A stretch of DNA of 16,249 bases from an uncultured bacterium. Its GTDB lineage: Bacteria > Desulfobacterota > Desulfobulbia > Desulfobulbales > Desulfobulbaceae. Below, piece after piece: positions 1 to 7,813 of this stretch. The stretch's first letter is position 1. Every line of letters starts with the position of its first letter. The translations under genes were made by a program, and so were the position numbers. The notes below the pieces were generated by a model. That model did no database searches and had not been told where the DNA came from. It worked only from the letters and a program-made list of their open reading frames with translations. The DNA is taken from contig CAITZN010000091.1 of assembly GCA_903896915.1 (NCBI GenBank), forward strand, positions 1-16,249, given 5' to 3'.

Positions 1-54
1 AATACCAGCTAGATATCTAAAACAAATCCCTTTTTGCATAAATAGTGGAGTGTG

Positions 55-70
55 TGGCACCTCCCGTGCA
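55..70 (+). promoter_or_regulatory. sigma54 (-24/-12) promoter of the first operon
   Basis: TGGCAC at 55-60 and GTGCA at 66-70 match the sigma54 consensus TGGCACG-N4-TTGCW, with GG (56-57) and GC (68-69) separated by exactly 10 bases. The predicted transcription start is near position 81. This places the upstream in-frame starts (GTG at 45, ATG at 72) outside the transcript and supports ATG 123 as the start of the first gene, with a leader of about 42 nt. An activator site would be expected further upstream; only 54 bases are visible, which include the short palindrome TAGATATCTA (10-19). Confidence 0.7.
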
Positions 71-122
71 AATGTCCGTAGCCAAGGGGATAAGTTCATC
101 CCTCGAGGATGGGACACGACGC

Positions 123-1055
123 ATGGAACAGAACACCACCGAAAATCAGATCAAAGCCTTGCAAACCTTTCACCGTCTCTTCCCTACGGAAGATGACTGT
201 ATTGGTTTGCTCTTTCCCCTCCGCTGGCCGCAGGGGTTTGTCTGTCCCATCTGCCGGACCCGGCATCCACACTTTACGCCCCGGCGGTATCTCGTCTGTC
301 CCCACTGCGGCAATCGCAGTTCCCTGACCACAGGGACCCTAATGCACGGAGCCAAGAAGCCTATCAAGGATTGGCTGCTGGCTATCTGGTGGTTCAGCGC
401 CTCTGCCTTTGATGTCAGTGCCAAGGAACTGCAGCGGTTGCTCGATATCTCCTGCTACGAGACCGCCTGGACCTGGCTACAAAAATTGCGTCTCGCCATG
501 GGACGGGTTAATGCCAACCGTTGCCGGGGAGTGGTCGAAATCGGCTGCGGTCTGGTAGCACCGGCATACGAGAGAAAGGAACGTGCTCTGGTGCTGACTG
601 CGGCTGAGATTTTGCTCGCACCCGGCATCTCAGGCCGTATGCGTATGCGCCACATCGTTGAGTTGGATGCGAAGACTCTGGGACTTTTCCTCCTTGAGGC
701 GGTGGAGGAAAGCAGTACCCTGCTCACCGGCAACGAACAGCTTGTATCGCAACTGCAGGCAACTTCCAGTGGCTATTATGTCGTCCGGTTGCAGCCGGAA
801 GAGTCGTCACGAATGAACGAATTGAGCCGGATTTTTGAGGCCTGCCTCCATAACGTGCACCGGGGCGGGGTCACCGTCAAGCACCTCCAGCTCTACCTCA
901 ATGAATTCTGCTTCCGTAACAACGCCTCGCTCCTGCCGGATCATTGGGCCATCTTCAAGGCCTTGATCACTGGTGTACTAGGAGCACCTGAGGAGCAGTA
1001 CCGCCAGGCTCGCATCGTTAGTGAGCCCGCCCTGCACAACGGGAGATGGTCATGA
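123..1055 (+). CDS. IS1595-type transposase-like protein, catalytic residues lost
   Basis: This 310-residue protein has the layout of IS1595/ISXO2 transposases. The N-terminal zinc ribbon has CPIC and CPHC pairs (about residues 41-44 and 59-62), followed by the typical TGTxMHGxKxPxxxW helical block. A degraded DDE region comes next and ends in the family block HLQLYLNEFCFRNN. The usual first catalytic motif (VEVDE) reads VEIGC, and the second (TDG) reads TGN, so two catalytic aspartates are missing and transposition is unlikely. The chosen start, ATG 123, lies downstream of the predicted transcription start and has a GAGG-type site at 105-108. A longer frame from GTG 45 exists but lacks a ribosome site. 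The stop overlaps the ftsH start (ATGA), implying translational coupling. No terminal inverted repeats or target duplication were seen. I infer a domesticated zinc-ribbon DNA- or protein-binding factor; its function is unknown. Confidence 0.75.
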   Translation: MEQNTTENQIKALQTFHRLFPTEDDCIGLLFPLRWPQGFVCPICRTRHPHFTPRRYLVCPHCGNRSSLTTGTLMHGAKKPIKDWLLAIWWFSASAFDVSAKELQRLLDISCYETAWTWLQKLRLAMGRVNANRCRGVVEIGCGLVAPAYERKERALVLTAAEILLAPGISGRMRMRHIVELDAKTLGLFLLEAVEESSTLLTGNEQLVSQLQATSSGYYVVRLQPEESSRMNELSRIFEACLHNVHRGGVTVKHLQLYLNEFCFRNNASLLPDHWAIFKALITGVLGAPEEQYRQARIVSEPALHNGRWS

Positions 1056-2929
1056 AAAATCCGACCCAACTCGGTTTATTGCTCCTGACCCTGACCGCTA
1101 TTCTGGTCTTTGGCTACAACGTTTATCTGCGGGAGACCACCCCGCCGCAAAGTTCGTATACTCAATTCCTCAGCGACCTCAAGCAGGGCAATATTGCTCG
1201 GGTCCATTTTCGGGGTAACGTCCTGAACGGCGAGGACACCTCCGGGCGTTCTTTTGGCACCTTTGCCCCTGATTTACCGACCCTATTACCTCTCTTGCTG
1301 GAAAAAGAGGTGGTGATCAGCGGCGAGGCAGGGGTGACCAGCGGGACTGGCGATTGGCTCAAAAACGTGCTGCCCATGGTGCTGTTTTTTGGTGGCTGGC
1401 TGATTTTCAGTAAAAAATCGTTCAAGAGCGAGACCGGGGCAAGTCGGCCGACCCGTTTCACCCCAATCAAAAGCGAACGGGTAACCTTTCATGATGTGGC
1501 CGGAATCACCGAGGCCCAGGAAGAACTTCAGGAAGTGGTGGAGTTTCTGAAAAATCCCGCCAAGTATAGTCGATTGGGCGGCCGCATCCCCAAGGGGGTT
1601 CTGCTCACCGGAGCGCCCGGCACCGGCAAGACCTTGCTGGCCAAAGCCATTGCCGGCGAGGCCTCGGTGGCCTTCTTCTCCATGGGAGGATCGGATTTTG
1701 TCGAGATCTTCGCCGGGGTAGGGGCTTCGCGGGTACGGGAGCTGTTCGCAGAAGCCAAAAAGAGTGCCCCCTGCCTCATTTTTATTGACGAGATCGACGC
1801 GGTCGGTGGGCGGCGCTCCGGCGGTCAGGGAAGCGGCTCCAGCGACGAACGCGAACAGACCTTGAATGCCCTGTTGGTGGAGATGGACGGCTTCAGTTCC
1901 GAGGAGACGGTCATTATGATTGCGGCCACCAACCGGCCTGACATCCTCGATCCGGCTCTGCTGCGGCCCGGTCGCTTCGACCGCCAGATCACCCTTTCCC
2001 TGCCCGACGTCAAAGGACGGCTCAAGATTCTGGAGGTGCACGCCAAAAAGATCATCACTGCCGTAACCCTCGACCTGGTTTCCATCGCCCGATCTATCCC
2101 AGGGTTCAGCGGTGCCGAGATCGCCAACCTGGTCAACGAAGCCGCCCTGATGGCGGCCCGCAAGAACAAGGAGTCCGTGGATACGGATGATTTCGAAGAG
2201 GCCAAGGACAAAATCGTCATGGGGCTGGAACGCAAGAGCATCGTGGTCAGCGAACAGGATCGCCGGGTAACCGCCTACCACGAGGCAGGTCATGCCATTG
2301 TCGCCTTGCTGCTTAAGGAGACCGATCCGCTCCACAAAATCACAATCATTCCCCGGGGCCGGGCCATGGGCCTGACTCAGCAACTGCCCTTGGATGATCG
2401 CTACACCTATTCCCGCGAATATCTGCACAACCGGATTACCACCCTGATGGGCGGCCGAGCTGCGGAATCACTAGTTTTCAACCGCCTGACCACCGGGGCG
2501 AGCAATGATATCGTCGTGGCCACGGAAATCGCCACCCGTTTGGTCTGCGAATGGGGGATGTGCGGGGCAATCGGCCCCATTGCCTATCGGCAGAGTGTCG
2601 ACAGCTTTCTCGGCGACAGTATGCTCGTCAAGCCGCACAGCGAAATGATTGCCCGCAAAATCGATACGGAAATTAAACAGGAAATTGCGACCTGTGCCAG
2701 CGAGGCCGAAGCCCTGATGAAAAAGCATAACAAATTCCTCCATAAATTCGCTGAAGTCCTGCTCATCAATGAGACCATGGACGCTGAGGAAATTGACATC
2801 GTGTACCGCAGCTACCTGAAGGAAAGGGAGCTTGAACGTCTCTTATTAAAGGAAAACAGAGGAAATGATGACACCAGGAAACAGAGCAGCAACACGAGAA
2901 CCCAAGAACCGATGGAGGATATCCCATGA
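1052..2929 (+). CDS. ftsH: FtsH, membrane AAA+ zinc metalloprotease
   Basis: FtsH degrades misfolded or regulated membrane proteins using ATP. Numbering here counts from an in-frame ATG at 1046. The protein has TM1 at about 9-27, a short periplasmic domain, TM2 at about 105-122, Walker A GAPGTGKT (189-196), Walker B LIFIDEID (244-251), the second region of homology with LRPGRFDR (306-313), the zinc motif HEAGH (412-416) and the third zinc ligand Asp488 in ASND. Length is normal for the family. The pore motif, usually MFVG, reads IFAG, a mild variant. ATG 1052 is preferred because GGGAG (1041-1045) lies 6 bases before it and it overlaps the preceding stop as ATGA; ATG 1046 abuts the ribosome site. 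The 3' end overlaps the cytochrome start, also as ATGA. Being embedded between a transposase-like gene and a redox complex suggests a specialised paralogue for quality control or turnover of that complex (inference). Confidence 0.95.
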   Translation: MKNPTQLGLLLLTLTAILVFGYNVYLRETTPPQSSYTQFLSDLKQGNIARVHFRGNVLNGEDTSGRSFGTFAPDLPTLLPLLLEKEVVISGEAGVTSGTGDWLKNVLPMVLFFGGWLIFSKKSFKSETGASRPTRFTPIKSERVTFHDVAGITEAQEELQEVVEFLKNPAKYSRLGGRIPKGVLLTGAPGTGKTLLAKAIAGEASVAFFSMGGSDFVEIFAGVGASRVRELFAEAKKSAPCLIFIDEIDAVGGRRSGGQGSGSSDEREQTLNALLVEMDGFSSEETVIMIAATNRPDILDPALLRPGRFDRQITLSLPDVKGRLKILEVHAKKIITAVTLDLVSIARSIPGFSGAEIANLVNEAALMAARKNKESVDTDDFEEAKDKIVMGLERKSIVVSEQDRRVTAYHEAGHAIVALLLKETDPLHKITIIPRGRAMGLTQQLPLDDRYTYSREYLHNRITTLMGGRAAESLVFNRLTTGASNDIVVATEIATRLVCEWGMCGAIGPIAYRQSVDSFLGDSMLVKPHSEMIARKIDTEIKQEIATCASEAEALMKKHNKFLHKFAEVLLINETMDAEEIDIVYRSYLKERELERLLLKENRGNDDTRKQSSNTRTQEPMEDIP

Positions 2930-3465
2930 AGTGTAACCCCAAATCCGTGATTGTGACTGCGGTTTTGATGTTGGCCTGGGTATTGTCCCCAGAGCGACCC
3001 AGTCTTGCCGTTGATGAATTCAACGCACTCGAGATAGTGACCATCGATTCATTGGCAGACCTGTATCAACCGGTAAAATTTCAACATAAATGGCACACAA
3101 AAATGGCCCGTTGCAAAGATTGCCACCATCATACCACCGGTCAACAGGATATGGAGCCCAACTGCTTCCGCTGCCATGCCCAGTCGCGGGAGACCAGCCG
3201 GGTTGCCTGCAAGGACTGCCATAGCAAAAAGCAGTTTTATCCGGAGCAGGTGACGGCCCGTGACAACCCCAATCTCTATCATATCGACAAACCCGGACTC
3301 AAAGGGGCCTATCACCTCAATTGCATTCCCTGTCATATTAAAAAGAATGCGCCTTCCCATTGCGAAGGCTGTCATGCCCTGACCGAGAAGGGAAAACAGT
3401 TCTTTCAAGTGCAGTCCAAGGAAAAAAATAAAGCTGCGGCCCCCAAAGAAAGCCATGCCCACTGA
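2926..3465 (+). CDS. Periplasmic pentaheme cytochrome c (class III/c7-like)
   Basis: This 179-residue protein starts with a hydrophobic N-terminal segment (about 8-28, ending SLAVD) that fits a Sec signal peptide or anchor. It carries five CXXCH heme c sites at 63-67 (CKDCH), 80-84 (CFRCH), 95-99 (CKDCH), 133-137 (CIPCH) and 146-150 (CEGCH). The FQHKWH segment ahead of the first site supplies histidines typical of bis-His class III hemes. The C-terminal tail is Lys/His rich. The start overlaps the ftsH stop as ATGA, with GGAGG at 2914-2918 seven bases upstream. With the FeS and NrfD genes immediately downstream, it is likely the periplasmic electron-exchange subunit of a membrane redox complex. 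It has more hemes than the triheme DsrJ and far fewer than HmcA, so I do not assign it to either system. Confidence 0.88.
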   Translation: MKCNPKSVIVTAVLMLAWVLSPERPSLAVDEFNALEIVTIDSLADLYQPVKFQHKWHTKMARCKDCHHHTTGQQDMEPNCFRCHAQSRETSRVACKDCHSKKQFYPEQVTARDNPNLYHIDKPGLKGAYHLNCIPCHIKKNAPSHCEGCHALTEKGKQFFQVQSKEKNKAAAPKESHAH

Positions 3466-3507
3466 TCGCGTTGCTCCAGACACTTACGACCCAAGAGGTG
3501 AAAAAAA

Positions 3508-4434
3508 ATGAATATACGACTCAATCGCCGCGGATTTATCCAGGGCGGTCTCGCCGCATCCGCCGCGGCCACGGTCTCCCTGGCAGGAACAACACAGGCC
3601 GCCACCTTTGAAGGCTATCCCGATTCCATGGGGGTACTGGTGGACCTTTCCCGCTGCGTCGGCTGCCGCAGTTGCGAGGCCGCCTGCAACCAGGAACAGC
3701 ATCTGCCTGCCCCTGAAAAACCTTTCAACGATTTTTCCGTGTTCGATGAGATGCTGCATGGCCAGAAACGACGCACTGACGAAACCCGCTACACCGTGGT
3801 CAACCGCTACGAGATTCCCGGCCGCGAGCATCCGCTGTATCGCAAGATCCAGTGCAACCACTGCCAGGAGCCGGCCTGCCTGACCTCCTGTTTCGTCAAC
3901 GCCTACACCAAGACCCCTGAAGGCGCCGTCATCTACAACCCCGATGTCTGCGTAGGCTGCCGCACCTGCATGGTGGCCTGCCCGTTCTACATCCCGACCT
4001 TCCGCTATTCCAGCGCCTTTCATCCGCGGATCATGAAATGTGTCTTCTGCTACGATACCCGCCTGACCAAAGGGCGGCCGCCAGCCTGTGTTGAGTCTTG
4101 CCCCCAGGAGGCCCTGACTTTTGGCCGCCGCACCGATCTGCTGGATATGGCCCGGCAGCGCATCCGCGAAAACCCCGGTGCCTATGAAAACCATATCTAC
4201 GGAGAACACGAAGCCGGCGGTACGGCCTGGATGTATATCTCGCCTGCGCCCTTTGCGCAGGTCGGGTTCGACACAACCGTGCCCAAGGAGCCTATCCTTA
4301 ATTATGTCAAGGATTTCCTATCCATCGTGCCCATGGTACTGACCATCTGGCCTGCCCTGTTCGCAGGGTTCCACCTGCTCGCCAAGCGAAAGGAAACAAG
4401 AGAACAACAGACAAAGAATGAGGGGGAGGTTTGA
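3508..4434 (+). CDS. Tat-exported 4x[4Fe-4S] subunit with C-terminal anchor (HybA/HmcB type)
   Basis: The N-terminus NRRGFIQGG followed by an Ala-rich hydrophobic stretch is a twin-arginine signal, so the folded protein works outside the cytoplasmic membrane. Sixteen cysteines form four cubane sites: C50/53/56/60, C116/119/124/128, C148/151/154/158 and C178/181/194/198, in the DMSO-reductase-like FeS arrangement (CVGC, CNHC, CVGC, CVFC). A hydrophobic helix near 270-293 should anchor the C-terminus, as in HybA and HmcB and unlike DsrO. The ribosome site AGAGGTG (3494-3500) lies 7 bases before ATG. It sits 42 bases after the cytochrome and 3 bases before the NrfD gene. Its likely role is electron wiring between the pentaheme cytochrome and the quinone-interacting NrfD subunit. 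Electron direction cannot be told from sequence. Confidence 0.92.
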   Translation: MNIRLNRRGFIQGGLAASAAATVSLAGTTQAATFEGYPDSMGVLVDLSRCVGCRSCEAACNQEQHLPAPEKPFNDFSVFDEMLHGQKRRTDETRYTVVNRYEIPGREHPLYRKIQCNHCQEPACLTSCFVNAYTKTPEGAVIYNPDVCVGCRTCMVACPFYIPTFRYSSAFHPRIMKCVFCYDTRLTKGRPPACVESCPQEALTFGRRTDLLDMARQRIRENPGAYENHIYGEHEAGGTAWMYISPAPFAQVGFDTTVPKEPILNYVKDFLSIVPMVLTIWPALFAGFHLLAKRKETREQQTKNEGEV

Positions 4435-4437
4435 CCC

Positions 4438-5691
4438 ATGAATATTTTTAGCAAAAGTACACCTGAAATTCCCATTGCCACGCCGTGCAAGCCCGATGGG
4501 TCGGTTTGGAGCATCAAGGAAAAATTATGGCTGGGCCTGAGCCGTCAGCAATATCAGGATCAGTTTCTTCGCAATCCGGTCAACTGGCTTCTGATCGCCA
4601 TCTTTGCCATCGGCGTGCCCTTAATCCTCCAGCGCTATTTTGCCGGCCTAGGTTCGATCACCCATGCCTCGGATGACTATCCATGGGGACTGTTCCTCGG
4701 TTTCGGCCTGTTCGGGATGGTGCCGCTTTCAGCCTCAGGCTTTTTGCTCGGCACCACGGTGGAGATCTTCGGCCGCAAGGATTTCATCCCGATCGAACGG
4801 CTGGCCTTGCTCAACGGCCTGCTCGGCTACTTCTTTGCCGTAGTCTATCTGGAGATCGATCTCGGCATGCCCTGGCGGCTGTACTATCCGATGTTTGTCA
4901 GTCTGGGACCGGCGGCGGTGCTCTTTTTGGTGGCCTGGCATGTGGCCACCTATCTCTCGGTCCAGGTCGCAGAGGTTTCCACCGCCTACTTTGAATGGAT
5001 CGGCTGGCTGAAAGGCAAACGGTTCATCAAATCCATCGCCGTCGGCCTGACTATTTCCGGCATCATTCTTTCCACCCTGCACCAGGGAGCGCTAGGCGCA
5101 CTCTTCACCTATGCTCCGACCAAGATCCATCCCCTCTGGATCTCCACCAACTTTCAATGGGTGCACTTCTTTTGTTCGGCTATCTTTGCCGGACTCTCGA
5201 TGGTGATTGTCGCAAGCACTCTCTGTAAAAATTTTCTCACCTGGCGTTGCGATCGCCGATTTCTCGACAGCGTCGATGAACTGACCTTGGGACTTGGTAA
5301 GGGTTGCGCCTATGCCCTGATTACTTACCTGGTGATCAAGGTGGTGGGGATTGCCCACGATAACGACTGGGCCCATCTGCTCACCGGCTGGGGCAAGTAT
5401 TTCCTCCTGGAAATGGCGCTGGCCGTGATCCTGCCTATGGTGCTGTTCGCGTATGGTGTCAAGCACCAGAAAGTCAATATGGTTCGCTGGGCCGCGCTGA
5501 TTTCCGTGCTCGGCATTGTCTGGAACCGGCTCAATACCTCCATGATTTGTTTTAACTGGCAACTGTATCGTGAGATCCCACATTGGAAAGAGGTCTGGGT
5601 GACGGTCACCATCTTTGCCCTCTATTTCATAGTCTATCGTTTTATCCTCTACCGTCTGCCCATTCTTTATCAATGGCAGGGCGATAAATAA
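4438..5691 (+). CDS. NrfD/HybB-family quinone-interacting membrane subunit
   Basis: This 417-residue protein has ten predicted transmembrane helices (about 49-69, 83-106, 121-141, 152-176, 197-217, 242-262, 287-305, 320-340, 347-372 and 386-410). The motif STLHQGALGALF (212-223) is characteristic of HybB/NrfD-type subunits, which exchange electrons with the menaquinone pool and pair with a FeS subunit like the one encoded 3 bases upstream. The strong ribosome site GGGGGAGG precedes ATG 4438. No catalytic molybdopterin or hydrogenase subunit is encoded next to it, so the three-gene module probably transfers electrons between periplasmic cytochromes and quinones. The family assignment is secure; the partner is unknown. 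Confidence 0.92.
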   Translation: MNIFSKSTPEIPIATPCKPDGSVWSIKEKLWLGLSRQQYQDQFLRNPVNWLLIAIFAIGVPLILQRYFAGLGSITHASDDYPWGLFLGFGLFGMVPLSASGFLLGTTVEIFGRKDFIPIERLALLNGLLGYFFAVVYLEIDLGMPWRLYYPMFVSLGPAAVLFLVAWHVATYLSVQVAEVSTAYFEWIGWLKGKRFIKSIAVGLTISGIILSTLHQGALGALFTYAPTKIHPLWISTNFQWVHFFCSAIFAGLSMVIVASTLCKNFLTWRCDRRFLDSVDELTLGLGKGCAYALITYLVIKVVGIAHDNDWAHLLTGWGKYFLLEMALAVILPMVLFAYGVKHQKVNMVRWAALISVLGIVWNRLNTSMICFNWQLYREIPHWKEVWVTVTIFALYFIVYRFILYRLPILYQWQGDK

Positions 5692-5767
5692 TGGCCTTGG
5701 TTGCGGGTTCCGGCTTTCCCTGTGTCTCTTTCCCCGCCGGGGCCCGCGACCTTTCCGGAGGTAGGCA

Positions 5768-7228
5768 GTGACAGTTCGCATGCACAACGGTACGAATTGG
5801 GGTTGGTCGCACCAGCCCCTTAACCGGATTTTTTTCGGCATTACCGCCACGGTGCTGGTTTTCCTTGCGCTTGTATTGGCTCTAGGAGTCCGCCAGTATC
5901 TTCTCTATCACCAATGCCAACAGGCGGTAGCCACTGGCGACCACCTCCTGTTCAAGTTTACCGCCATCAAAGATCACCTTAACGAATCACTGATCCTGGG
6001 GCAGGACATCAATCTCCAGGCCTTTAACGGCGAACTGCAAAATATGGAAAAAGAGACCGAAGCCCTGACCGGCAATATCCTGGTGCCCGATGGGTTGAAA
6101 GCAGCGCTCCCTTCTCGGCTCGATCTAGTCGGACTCGAGGTACGGCTTCGTTCGATCCAGGATCAACGGGCGGACAAAAGCAAAGAAACTGCGGAACTGG
6201 CTCGCTCCCTCAATGGCATCAACATTAACCTGCAGCAGTTCCGTTTCCACCTTACCGATTATACCCAGACTATCCTCCTTGGGCTGCACAAGATCATTGT
6301 CGGTGCCCTGGGATTGATCGTGTCCCTAACCTGTACGCTGCTGTTTTTGCTGAATCGCCATTTGGCCGTACCGATTCTCAATCTCTGTCGATTGACCGCG
6401 CCACTTGCAGGGGAGAGAGAGGGCAACGGTCCGGAGTGCTCTCTGCACACACTGATCGGGCGGATTACCGGCCAGCTTGCCGGAGACGCCATGCGGGAAA
6501 GCGAACCAGGCGACCTTAATCTGTCAGACCCCGCCACTCTCCAGCGGGAGGCGATCCGCTACCGCTATGCAGTCACGGGCTGCATAGGCACGGACCTGGC
6601 CAGCGAACTGACAAATAGCATCAACGGGGTGATCAACTACACCCAGACCTTAGTCGATATCGACCAAGAGGGCGGCGGCCAGCCGCAGGCCGAGCATCTG
6701 TATCAGGCGCTGGTCAAGGAAGTGCAGAAAACAGCCGACCTGGTGGCTCTACTTCAGCGAGTCGGGCAGTGGCAGTCAGGGGCAGCATCCAGCGTTTCAC
6801 TGAAGAAACTGTTCCAGATGCTGACGATGGTGCTCGACAAGCCGCTGCGAGCTGACTCGATCGTTCTCAGCCTGCCGGTTAATTGCCCCCATGAGGTGGC
6901 GATGACCGCAGGTGATCTCTGGCTGGTGCTGCTCACTCTGATCCACCAGGGACGCCAAGCTCTGAACCGCGTCTTTCCCTATAAACAAACCGAAAAATTG
7001 TTACGGCTAGAATGCAACGCTCTACCCGGTGATGACCGCCACCTCACCCTCACGCTGACCAATAGCGCCGCAGCCTGGGATGACGAGGACAGCATCAAAT
7101 CAATCTGGCCCAACCGCACCTTCTGCACATACCTGTTGCACCTGCATCAGGTTGAGCTGACCGCGCCTGAACGTTCAGGAGGACCCCTCCTCATTCTTGA
7201 TCTGCCCTGCCACAATCCCGTGGTGTAA
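5768..7228 (+). CDS. Membrane sensor histidine-kinase-like protein, degenerate kinase core
   Basis: The 486-residue protein has sensor-kinase topology: TM1 at about 20-42, a helical extracytoplasmic domain (about 43-172) and TM2 at about 173-195. A cytoplasmic linker then leads to a dimerisation-like helix (about 267-297) reading ASELTNSINGVINYTQ. Kinases of this type read AHExNNPLNGxxNY, so the phospho-accepting His is Ser279 here. In the N-box-like segment TLIHQGRQALNRVFP the ATP/Mg-binding Asn is His393, and the DNGPG-like box reads TNSAAAW. Both half-reactions therefore look lost. The start is GTG 5768 with GGAGG at 5757-5761, 6 bases upstream. It follows the NrfD gene by 76 bases on the same strand. 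It may act as a non-enzymatic sensor, scaffold or decoy. The family call is moderate because the ATPase domain is strongly diverged. Confidence 0.7.
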   Translation: MTVRMHNGTNWGWSHQPLNRIFFGITATVLVFLALVLALGVRQYLLYHQCQQAVATGDHLLFKFTAIKDHLNESLILGQDINLQAFNGELQNMEKETEALTGNILVPDGLKAALPSRLDLVGLEVRLRSIQDQRADKSKETAELARSLNGININLQQFRFHLTDYTQTILLGLHKIIVGALGLIVSLTCTLLFLLNRHLAVPILNLCRLTAPLAGEREGNGPECSLHTLIGRITGQLAGDAMRESEPGDLNLSDPATLQREAIRYRYAVTGCIGTDLASELTNSINGVINYTQTLVDIDQEGGGQPQAEHLYQALVKEVQKTADLVALLQRVGQWQSGAASSVSLKKLFQMLTMVLDKPLRADSIVLSLPVNCPHEVAMTAGDLWLVLLTLIHQGRQALNRVFPYKQTEKLLRLECNALPGDDRHLTLTLTNSAAAWDDEDSIKSIWPNRTFCTYLLHLHQVELTAPERSGGPLLILDLPCHNPVV

Positions 7229-7449
7229 GCGCCCTTTTCTTCCCTCCCCACACCCGTTCGCCGCTCCGTCATTTTTCGGCCCTACATTTTACCCGCCCCG
7301 GACCTATCCGTTACGCGTCGCAACACAACCGTCCCACGCCTGCCACAACCTTGCGAGCTCTGCACCACGCACCTGTGGTTATTGCAGATAACCGCCACAC
7401 TTGTGTGCCCCGGATACAGATGCCAAATTGTCGATATTTTCATTCTAAT

Positions 7450-7463
7450 TTGTTTATAAACAA
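7450..7463. promoter_or_regulatory. Perfect 14-bp palindrome, candidate activator site
   Basis: TTGTTTATAAACAA is a perfect palindrome. Its centre lies about 53 bases upstream of the -24 element at 7509 and about 79 bases upstream of the predicted transcription start, the usual distance for a sigma54 enhancer-binding protein site. It lies in an AT-rich patch of the otherwise GC-richer 7229-7584 interval. No matching copy was found near the other sigma54 promoters, so assigning it to the activator at the right edge is a guess. Confidence 0.35.
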
Positions 7464-7508
7464 CAGGTTACACACGAAGTATCTTTTCTTTTTACTCCTG
7501 GTCGGCTC

Positions 7509-7524
7509 TGGCATCAAGGGTGCA
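7509..7524 (+). promoter_or_regulatory. sigma54 (-24/-12) promoter of the small membrane protein unit
   Basis: TGGCAT at 7509-7514 and GTGCA at 7520-7524 keep the invariant GG and GC with exactly 10 bases between them. The predicted transcription start is near 7535, giving a leader of about 50 nt to the ATG at 7585. The rest of the 7229-7584 interval holds no convincing gene: a frame open from 7351 runs into the small protein gene, but lacks a ribosome site and would start upstream of this promoter. Confidence 0.65.
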
Positions 7525-7584
7525 ATTCCAATGCTAAAGTTACCCGCACCCTGCAGACTAGCCCCTATAACAGGAGGAGACACC

Positions 7585-7782
7585 ATGACTACTCAAATTA
7601 TCAACAAGAACGAGACCAAAACCGACGTCGCCCAGGAAACATCCAAATTCACCGTGCGCGTCTTCATGACTATGTCCGGTCTGATCGGTATCTGGGCACT
7701 GGCATGCTTGATTGGCGGCCTGGCCAGCGGCGGCGCAGGTAACCTGATCCGAGGATACATCAGTACGATTATCGGCTACTGA
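7585..7782 (+). CDS. Small single-pass membrane protein, 65 aa
   Basis: I do not recognise the family. The protein has a polar N-terminus (about 1-22, rich in Thr/Asn/Lys), then one hydrophobic segment of about 25 residues containing GLIGIWALACLIGGL, then a Gly-rich turn and a short tail ending GYISTIIGY. ATG 7585 is preferred over the longer open frame because AGGAGG (7572-7577) lies 7 bases before it and the sigma54 promoter lies just upstream. It is followed after 31 bases by a second small membrane protein whose first helix shows a related pattern (GLTGLWVCAAFVGAL), suggesting paired subunits from a duplication. A role as an accessory helix of the NrfD-type complex is possible but unproven. 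Confidence 0.75.
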   Translation: MTTQIINKNETKTDVAQETSKFTVRVFMTMSGLIGIWALACLIGGLASGGAGNLIRGYISTIIGY

Positions 7783-7813
7783 TTCAACGACGAACCATAA
7801 GAAGGAGCACACC

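Noticed and set aside
45..1055. Active insertion sequence of the IS1595 family
   Set aside because: Catalytic aspartates are missing, no terminal inverted repeats or target duplication were seen, and the gene is coupled to ftsH.
1286..2428. Long minus-strand open frame (380 codons) opposite ftsH
   Set aside because: It lies wholly antisense to a gene with complete FtsH motifs, and its translation has no recognisable domain or ribosome site; high GC third positions explain it.
3484..4209. Minus-strand open frame (241 codons) opposite the FeS subunit gene
   Set aside because: It is antisense to a gene with a Tat signal and 16 ordered cysteines; low-complexity Ala/Gly-rich translation.
2926..5691. 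DsrMKJOP or Qrc complex
   Set aside because: The cytochrome has five heme sites, not three or six; no DsrM/K or QrcB-like gene is adjacent, and the FeS subunit has a C-terminal membrane anchor.
7351..7584. N-terminal extension of the first small membrane protein
   Set aside because: The frame is open by chance; the extension has no ribosome site and would start upstream of the sigma54 promoter at 7509.
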